A stretch of 23,390 nt of DNA from Calditrichia bacterium (GTDB taxonomy: Bacteria; Calditrichota; Calditrichia; JAJRVZ01). The stretch covers positions 1-23,390 of the forward strand of contig DAOWAQ010000003.1 of assembly GCA_030634505.1 (NCBI GenBank), given 5' to 3'. Position numbers and translations under genes: made by a program. The notes beneath the pieces were generated by a model, which saw nothing but the letters and a program-made list of their open reading frames with translations, had not been told where the DNA came from and made no database searches. The number at the start of each line of letters is the position of its first letter. Position 1 is the stretch's first letter. Positions 15,267 through 21,215 of this stretch are shown here, piece by piece.

Positions 15267-16919
15267 ATGATCAAAGAAATTCGGGCGCCAAGAGGTACAA
15301 AAATAACATGTAAATCCTGGCATCAGGAAGCAGCAATGAGAATGTTGATGAATAATCTGGATCCGGATGTTGCTGAGAATCCTGCAGAATTAGTAGTATA
15401 TGGAGGATCAGGTAAAGCAGTAAGAAACTGGGAATCTTTTGAAGCTGTTATCAATTCGCTTAAACAGTTAGAGAATGATGAAACACTTCTTATTCAATCT
15501 GGGAAACCAGTAGGTATATTACAAACACATAAGTACTCTCCAAGAGTCTTAATCGCAAATTCCAATCTTGTGCCTGAATGGGCAAATTGGGAGCATTTTC
15601 GATCTTTGGAAAAGTTGGGTCTGATAATGTACGGTCAAATGACAGCTGGTAGCTGGATATATATTGGAACTCAGGGAATCTTACAAGGCACATATGAAAC
15701 ATTTGCTGCCTTAGCAAAACAATTTCCAAAACAGGATTTAACAGGTAAATTGGTTGTTACTGCTGGACTAGGAGGGATGGGTGGAGCACAACCTCTTGCA
15801 GTTACTATGAATAATGGTGTAGTACTTACGGTTGAAGTAGATAGAAATAAGATTTTACGCAGAGTTGAAACAGGGTACTTAGATGAATGGACAGATGATT
15901 TTGATAAAGCTATAAAACTATGTACAATTGCCAAAAATACAAATAAACCACTATCTGTAGGTTTATTAGGAAATGCTGCGGATGTATTACCTGAAATGGT
16001 AAGCAAAAATATAATACCAGATATAGTAACAGATCAAACTTCTTCACATGATGAACTGAATGGATATGTGCCAAATGGAATGAGTTTAAATGAAGCACTT
16101 GAGTTAAGAAAAAATAATTCAAATAAATATATAGAATTATCTTATCGGGCAATGGCAATACATTGTCAGGCAATTTTAGATTTGCAAAAGCGAGGAGCAA
16201 TTGCATTTGATTATGGAAATAATTTGCGTGCTCAAGCAAAAAAAGCAGGTGTTGATAATGCATTTGATTATCCTGGTTTTGTGCCTGCATATATTCGCCC
16301 TTTATTTTGTGAAGGTAAGGGTCCATTCAGATGGGTAGCATTATCCGGAGAAGAGAATGATATCTATCGCACGGATGAATTAATTGAAGAAGTCTTCCCT
16401 GAAAACGCACCTTTATTGCGATGGATAAAAATGGCTAGAGAAAAGGTAAATTTTCAAGGTTTACCAGCTAGAATATGCTGGCTTGGATATGGAGAAAGAG
16501 AAAAATTTGCTCTTGAAATTAATAAGCTAGTTAGAAATGGCGAAATTAAAGCTCCAATTGTAATTGGAAGAGACCATTTAGATGCAGGAAGTGTTGCATC
16601 TCCCAATAGAGAAACAGAAGCAATGAAAGATGGTAGTGATGCCATTAGTGATTGGCCTTTATTAAATGCAATGGTCAATGTAGCATCTGGGGCCTCCTGG
16701 GTATCGTTTCATCATGGAGGGGGAGTTGGTATTGGGTACTCTCAACATGCGGGACAAGTAATTGTCGCCGATGGAAGCGAAGAAATGGATAATAGATTGC
16801 AGAGGGTGTTAACTAATGATCCTGGAATGGGAGTTTTAAGACACGCAGATGCCGGCTATGAAGAAGCAACTTCATTTGCTAAAAAAAATGGTTTTAAAAT
16901 ACCACTATTGAATGGTTAA
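15267..16919 (+). CDS. hutU: Urocanate hydratase (urocanase)
   Basis: HutU adds water to urocanate to give imidazolone propionate, the second step of histidine degradation, using tightly bound NAD+ as an electrophile. The 550-residue length matches the family (about 555). Visible hallmarks are YGGSGKAVRNW, LLIQSGKPVGILQTHKYSPR, the glycine-rich NAD-binding GLGGMGGAQPLA (Gly167-Gly173) and the LPARICWLGYGER block with Cys404, which by motif is the conserved active-site cysteine. The C terminus has FHHGGGVGIGYSQHAGQV. GGAG at 15257-15260 supports ATG 15267. No hutH, hutI or hutG is in the window. Confidence 0.97.
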   Translation: MIKEIRAPRGTKITCKSWHQEAAMRMLMNNLDPDVAENPAELVVYGGSGKAVRNWESFEAVINSLKQLENDETLLIQSGKPVGILQTHKYSPRVLIANSNLVPEWANWEHFRSLEKLGLIMYGQMTAGSWIYIGTQGILQGTYETFAALAKQFPKQDLTGKLVVTAGLGGMGGAQPLAVTMNNGVVLTVEVDRNKILRRVETGYLDEWTDDFDKAIKLCTIAKNTNKPLSVGLLGNAADVLPEMVSKNIIPDIVTDQTSSHDELNGYVPNGMSLNEALELRKNNSNKYIELSYRAMAIHCQAILDLQKRGAIAFDYGNNLRAQAKKAGVDNAFDYPGFVPAYIRPLFCEGKGPFRWVALSGEENDIYRTDELIEEVFPENAPLLRWIKMAREKVNFQGLPARICWLGYGEREKFALEINKLVRNGEIKAPIVIGRDHLDAGSVASPNRETEAMKDGSDAISDWPLLNAMVNVASGASWVSFHHGGGVGIGYSQHAGQVIVADGSEEMDNRLQRVLTNDPGMGVLRHADAGYEEATSFAKKNGFKIPLLNG

Positions 16920-16928
16920 AAATTATTA

Positions 16929-17696
16929 ATGGGTGAAATTATTGCTATTGCCAGTCAAAAAGGCGGAGTTGGAAAAACAACAACTTGTGTAAACTTAGGC
17001 ACAAGTTTTTCAATATTGGAAAAAAAAACATTAATAATTGATTTGGATCCACAAGGAAGCATTGCAGCAAGTTTTCAGTTTAATAACAATAAATTGGAAA
17101 ATGGTGTATTTCAGGTATTTTCTGAAAACATACCGATTGTAGAAGCAATTTATAGTGTAGGTTTGGAAAATTTAGATGTGGTACCATCATATGTTTACGG
17201 TGAAGATGAGGAAATAGAATTATTTAGACTAGCATTAAATTATAATAAATTAAAACATGTGTTAAAACCACTCAAAGATTATTATGATTATATATTAATA
17301 GACTGTCCACCTAGCTTGGGGAGTTTAACATTAAATGCATTATCAGCAGCAGATTCATTATTAATCCCGATACAATGTGAATATTATTCAATTAAAGCGT
17401 TAGGAAAATTTTTAAGGACTATTGAAAATGTAGGAAATAAATACAATGAATCTTTACAATTCAAAGGTTTTTTGATTACGATGTATGATAGAAGAATAAA
17501 AAAAAGCAGTCAAATAGAAGCAGAATTGCGGTACAGTTTTAAAAATATGGTTTTTGAAACAATTATTCCAAGAAATTCAAAACTATCTGAAGCACCTAGT
17601 ACCGGCAAACCGGTGGCACTTTTTGATATCTCATCTATAGGTGCAATCAGTTATTTACAGTTAGCAGATGAAATTTTAAATTATAATAAAAACTAA
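16929..17696 (+). CDS. ParA/Soj-family ATPase, probably an array-positioning partitioning protein
   Basis: This 255-residue protein belongs to the ParA/MinD P-loop ATPases that move cargo over the nucleoid or membrane. The deviant Walker A reads QKGGVGKTT with the signature Lys11 and Lys16. The Walker A' region is IDLDPQGS, Walker B is YILIDCPPSLG, and the Soj-type C-terminal block is IPRNSKLSEAPSTGKPV. No ParB or parS is beside it. The next genes are a response regulator, CheW, an MCP and a CheA-like kinase. A role like ParC of Vibrio or PpfA of Rhodobacter, which place chemoreceptor arrays, is therefore the best inference. It starts 9 nt after hutU and lacks a clear Shine-Dalgarno sequence. 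Confidence 0.9.
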   Translation: MGEIIAIASQKGGVGKTTTCVNLGTSFSILEKKTLIIDLDPQGSIAASFQFNNNKLENGVFQVFSENIPIVEAIYSVGLENLDVVPSYVYGEDEEIELFRLALNYNKLKHVLKPLKDYYDYILIDCPPSLGSLTLNALSAADSLLIPIQCEYYSIKALGKFLRTIENVGNKYNESLQFKGFLITMYDRRIKKSSQIEAELRYSFKNMVFETIIPRNSKLSEAPSTGKPVALFDISSIGAISYLQLADEILNYNKN

Positions 17697-17701
17697 TAAA
17701 T

Positions 17702-18850
17702 ATGAAAGGGCGTAAAGTGGAAAAACAATACAGGCGCGTCACAGACATTGATGAAAAAATTAAGAATGTTAGTTTGCCATATTTTCACTGGAAAGTACTT
17801 TTTTTAGTATTAGAAGAAACTAACATAGATGAATTGGTTGATACATTGAACAGTGACAGAAATACTGTTGAGCAGGCATTGAATTCGCTAGAGCAAAATA
17901 GTATTCTCGAAATAGTCAGTGCAGGTGAAGAAACCAAAGATGATAGTCAGGAAGAAATTGCTGAAGAAATACAAGAAGAATTTGATCCATTGATTGAAGC
18001 AAAAGAAGAATCGAAAGAAGAAGATTTATCAAAAGAAGATGAAGAAATTTCTGCGGAAATAATTTCAGAAACTGAAGAAGAATCAACTGAAATTGAAGAG
18101 CCAGTTGCCGAATTGTTAGATGATTCTTTAGAAGAAGGTAAAGAAGATGTTGAATCTTTGATTGAAGAAAAAATAGAACAGGAATCTGAATTATTAGAAG
18201 AAGCTTCTGACGACTCACTCGAGGAATCTATTGAAGATGAATTTAAGGTTGAAGAAGAAGCAAATTCTATATCAGAAGAACCCGATTCAGAAAAAATTAA
18301 CTTAGATTCTTTAGAAGAAACAGCAGAGGTTGAAACAAAAGAAGATGAAGAATCCACTGATTTCAGTTCTCTAATTGATGAAATTGGAAGTGAAGAAGAA
18401 ACAGCAGAACTTCAACAAGAGACAACAGTTGAGGATCAAATGAAAGAAGACAAACCCGAAGAAGCAGAAAAACCAAAAGAGAAATCTAGTACGGGTTCAA
18501 AAACTGTTATGGTAATTGATGATAGCATAGTAATCAGAAAAATGGTAGAAATTGCATTAGAAGACGGCGATTATAATATTGTTACTTCTAACAGTGGTAA
18601 GGAAGGTTTGAATTTAGTAGATGAAGAAAATCCTGATATTGTGATTGTTGATATGACACTTCCAGATATGAGTGGAATTGATTTATTAAAAGCTGTAAAA
18701 GCATCCAAAGGGATTCCGGTAATTATGCTTTCTGGTAAAGATGCTCCACAACTTGTTGAAAATGCAAAAAGTGAAGGAGCCGATGACTTTTTACCAAAAC
18801 CATTTAGAGATGATGATTTAATTGAAAAGGTAAAAAATTTACTTAAATAA
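17702..18850 (+). CDS. Response regulator with N-terminal helical domain, long acidic linker and C-terminal receiver
   Basis: Residues 1 to about 75 look like a small winged-helix-like segment (PYFHWKVLFLVL, then VDTLNSDRNTVEQALNSLEQ). Residues about 78-262 are a Glu/Ser/Asp-rich low-complexity linker. Residues about 267-382 are a complete receiver domain: Asp273/Asp274 (VIDDS), phosphoacceptor Asp317 (VDMTLPDMSG), Ser344 (MLSGKD) and Lys366 (LPKPF). The order differs from classic DNA-binding regulators, where the receiver is N-terminal, and recalls PatA/PixG-type regulators of pilus chemosensory systems. ATG 17702 has no ribosome-binding site. GTG 17717, in frame, has AAAGGG 6 nt upstream and may be the true start, giving a product 5 residues shorter. 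The specific output is unknown. Confidence 0.88.
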   Translation: MKGRKVEKQYRRVTDIDEKIKNVSLPYFHWKVLFLVLEETNIDELVDTLNSDRNTVEQALNSLEQNSILEIVSAGEETKDDSQEEIAEEIQEEFDPLIEAKEESKEEDLSKEDEEISAEIISETEEESTEIEEPVAELLDDSLEEGKEDVESLIEEKIEQESELLEEASDDSLEESIEDEFKVEEEANSISEEPDSEKINLDSLEETAEVETKEDEESTDFSSLIDEIGSEEETAELQQETTVEDQMKEDKPEEAEKPKEKSSTGSKTVMVIDDSIVIRKMVEIALEDGDYNIVTSNSGKEGLNLVDEENPDIVIVDMTLPDMSGIDLLKAVKASKGIPVIMLSGKDAPQLVENAKSEGADDFLPKPFRDDDLIEKVKNLLK

Positions 18851-18887
18851 AATTTGCATAATTAGATTATTGAATATTATTTAAAAA

Positions 18888-19379
18888 ATGACAAAACTAC
18901 AAAACAGTGAGGAAATATCTACAAATCGGAAAAAATCTAAATTAAAAATAAGTCGCTTTTCCGTTTTTACTATTTCCGAAAAATTATTTGGGATTGAATT
19001 ATCGGATGTAAATGAGGTAATAACATTACCAAAGATCTCAAAAATACCCTCATCTCCAAAAAATATTTTAGGTGTGTTTAATTTGAGAGGGACAATATTA
19101 ACTTTACTGGAAATTAACGATACTCTTGGTATCTCTGGCCAAGAGCCTGATGAAGAAAATATGGTATTGATCACAGATCACTTTAACCAAAAGGTAGGGA
19201 TTCTCGTTGAAAAAGTGCTAGATGTAATAAATGTGGATGAATCAGAAATTCAATTGCCTTCACGAGATATGTCTCAGAAGATGGCAAAAAATATAATTGG
19301 GTATTATGAAAATGAGGGTCTGGGAACTATAAATTTGTTGAATTTAAATGAATTATTTGCAAATCATAATATTTCATAA
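18888..19379 (+). CDS. CheW-family adaptor protein
   Basis: CheW couples chemoreceptors to the CheA-type kinase in signalling arrays. This 163-residue protein has the family pattern FSVFTISEKLFGIELSDVNE, a PKISKIPSSPKNILGVFNLR block and LRGTILTLLEI. The second half contains MVLITDHFNQKVGILVEKV. The roughly 20-residue N-terminal tail is basic and Ser/Lys-rich. No good Shine-Dalgarno precedes ATG 18888, which lies 37 nt after the response regulator. Neighbours place it with the PilJ-like receptor, so it is probably PilI-like. Confidence 0.93.
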   Translation: MTKLQNSEEISTNRKKSKLKISRFSVFTISEKLFGIELSDVNEVITLPKISKIPSSPKNILGVFNLRGTILTLLEINDTLGISGQEPDEENMVLITDHFNQKVGILVEKVLDVINVDESEIQLPSRDMSQKMAKNIIGYYENEGLGTINLLNLNELFANHNIS

Positions 19380-19405
19380 AATGGTACTCCAAAAAGGGCA
19401 CAACT

Positions 19406-21199
19406 ATGCCAAATACGTCTTCCAAAATCACTAGAAAAACCATATTGTTTTTATTTCCGTTTTTCTTGATTATCTTCACCGGTTATAGTTACTGGGAATA
19501 TGAAAAATCAGAATCCACATTTCTTGATATTATATTTACAGATTTTAAATCAATCAATAACCTTATATCATCTCAACTCGAAACAGAGAAAATTAATAAT
19601 ATAAACACTCCGGATAATTTCACTGATGATAATTATCAAGAAATAGCAGGAATTTTAAGAAACCTAAAAGATTTGTCTGAACATGAAATAGAAGAAGTTA
19701 AAATATTACGACGAAAAGGCACTGTTACTACTTTTGTTGTTTCGAGTGAACCTAAAAATGAAATAGGGCAAGAATCCGGGTTGTTATTAGAAATGAATGA
19801 TGTATTTAATCAAGGTACTAGTAGAATGCGCGGACCTTATAATGAAGGTGATCAGATTTATTTAAGTGTGATGACGCCAATTAAAAATAATTCTGATGTA
19901 ATCGCATTAATGCAGGTTGATATTAATGTTACAGAAAAAATTCCTACATTGATATTTTACATTGCTGTTGCAATTATACTAGCATTAGTTACAACATTGT
20001 TTAGCTATATATTAATAAAATTAGCATTGTTAAAATTTCAATTCAATGTCGATTCAGTAGCAAAAATTATAGGAAAGTATGCTGCTGATGATTTTTCTCC
20101 ACGCATAAATCAAGATCAGCTTGTTTATTGTGAGGAAATTTCAAATAATTTAACAGAGCTTCGAAAAAACCTAAAAAACAGATCTGAAAATGAAGATGAT
20201 AAAGATAAACTTCAGCAACAAATTAAAGATTTGTTAATAATTGTTAGTGCAGCAGCTGATGGGGATTTTACAGTTTCTGCACAAGTAACAGCGGATGCCT
20301 TAGGGGCTCTTTCAGACTCGTTTAATCTCATGGTTTCAGATTTAAGCACCTTAATGAGAGACGTAAAAAATAGCGCGGATCAAATCACTGAATTTACCAC
20401 AGAGTCCATGAATACAACCAAAGCAATGGCAACGGGTGCGGAAAATCAGGCTAAAGAAATAGATCAAATAAGTAATTTATCCAAAGAGATGGCTACTATT
20501 GCTAATAATACTTATGAAAGTGCAAAAAGAGCAGCAGAGTCAGCAATAATTTCAAAGGAAAAGGGTGAAAGTGGGGGAGAAACTGTTAAAAAGTCAATAG
20601 AAGGAATGCAGAGAATAAAGGAAACAGTTCTTGAAACTACCCGGCGAGTTAAACTGCTGGATGAAAACTCTACTAAAGTTGGTGAAATAACTAATTTTAT
20701 TAGTGATATTGCAAATCGTACCAATTTGTTAGCCTTAAATGCAACTATTGAAGCTGCGAGAGCAGGGGAAGCGGGTCGGGGTTTTACAGTTGTTGCTGAC
20801 GAAATAAGAAATTTAGCGGAAAGGTCCAAACGTGCTGCCAGTGATATATCTAAGTTAATTGATGATATTCAATATGGTACCTCAGAAGCAATAATGGCAA
20901 TGGAACAAGGTAACAGAGAGGTTGCTGACGGAACAAAAATGGTTGACAAAGCCGGAACTGCCTTAAAAGAAATTTTGGTTGCGGTAAATATCTCTGCCAC
21001 ATCTGTGGAAGAAATAACAATTGCAGCTCAGAACCAGCTTAAATCAAATGAAAATATTGTTAAGGTGATGGAGAAAATTGCAAATATTGCTCAGGATACA
21101 GCTGATGGAGCAAAAAAATCGGAAAACGAAATAGTAAAATTAGAACAATTATCTCAATCATTGGATAATGCAGTTTCAAAATTTAAATTGTCCCAATAG
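19406..21199 (+). CDS. Methyl-accepting chemotaxis protein, PilJ-like
   Basis: A 597-residue transmembrane receptor. TM1 lies at about residues 9-26 (ILFLFPFFLIIF) and TM2 at about 182-207, with a periplasmic region of about 150 residues between them. After TM2 comes a HAMP-like region. A second HAMP-like segment near 270-315 contains AADGDFTVSAQVTADALGALSDS, closely resembling the ADGDLTV...GAIADS segment of PilJ. The signalling hairpin tip is intact (NLLALNATIEAARAGEAGRG, Glu449 near its centre), followed by ADEIRNLAERSKRAA. AAAGGG at about 19393-19398 supports ATG 19406. The sensed signal is not predictable. It should contact CheW and the downstream kinase. Confidence 0.93.
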   Translation: MPNTSSKITRKTILFLFPFFLIIFTGYSYWEYEKSESTFLDIIFTDFKSINNLISSQLETEKINNINTPDNFTDDNYQEIAGILRNLKDLSEHEIEEVKILRRKGTVTTFVVSSEPKNEIGQESGLLLEMNDVFNQGTSRMRGPYNEGDQIYLSVMTPIKNNSDVIALMQVDINVTEKIPTLIFYIAVAIILALVTTLFSYILIKLALLKFQFNVDSVAKIIGKYAADDFSPRINQDQLVYCEEISNNLTELRKNLKNRSENEDDKDKLQQQIKDLLIIVSAAADGDFTVSAQVTADALGALSDSFNLMVSDLSTLMRDVKNSADQITEFTTESMNTTKAMATGAENQAKEIDQISNLSKEMATIANNTYESAKRAAESAIISKEKGESGGETVKKSIEGMQRIKETVLETTRRVKLLDENSTKVGEITNFISDIANRTNLLALNATIEAARAGEAGRGFTVVADEIRNLAERSKRAASDISKLIDDIQYGTSEAIMAMEQGNREVADGTKMVDKAGTALKEILVAVNISATSVEEITIAAQNQLKSNENIVKVMEKIANIAQDTADGAKKSENEIVKLEQLSQSLDNAVSKFKLSQ

Positions 21200-21215
21200 A
21201 ATTTAGAGGGAATGA

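Noticed and set aside
15910..16326. 138-codon open frame on the - strand inside hutU
   Set aside because: Low-complexity composition rich in His, Leu and Gln, no start signals, and wholly inside a well-conserved enzyme gene.
17916..18357. Open frames of 100 and 136 codons on the - strand, one very serine-rich
   Set aside because: They are antisense to the Glu-rich linker of the response regulator, where repeated GAA/GAT codons leave the reverse frames open. There is no ribosome-binding site or recognisable protein.
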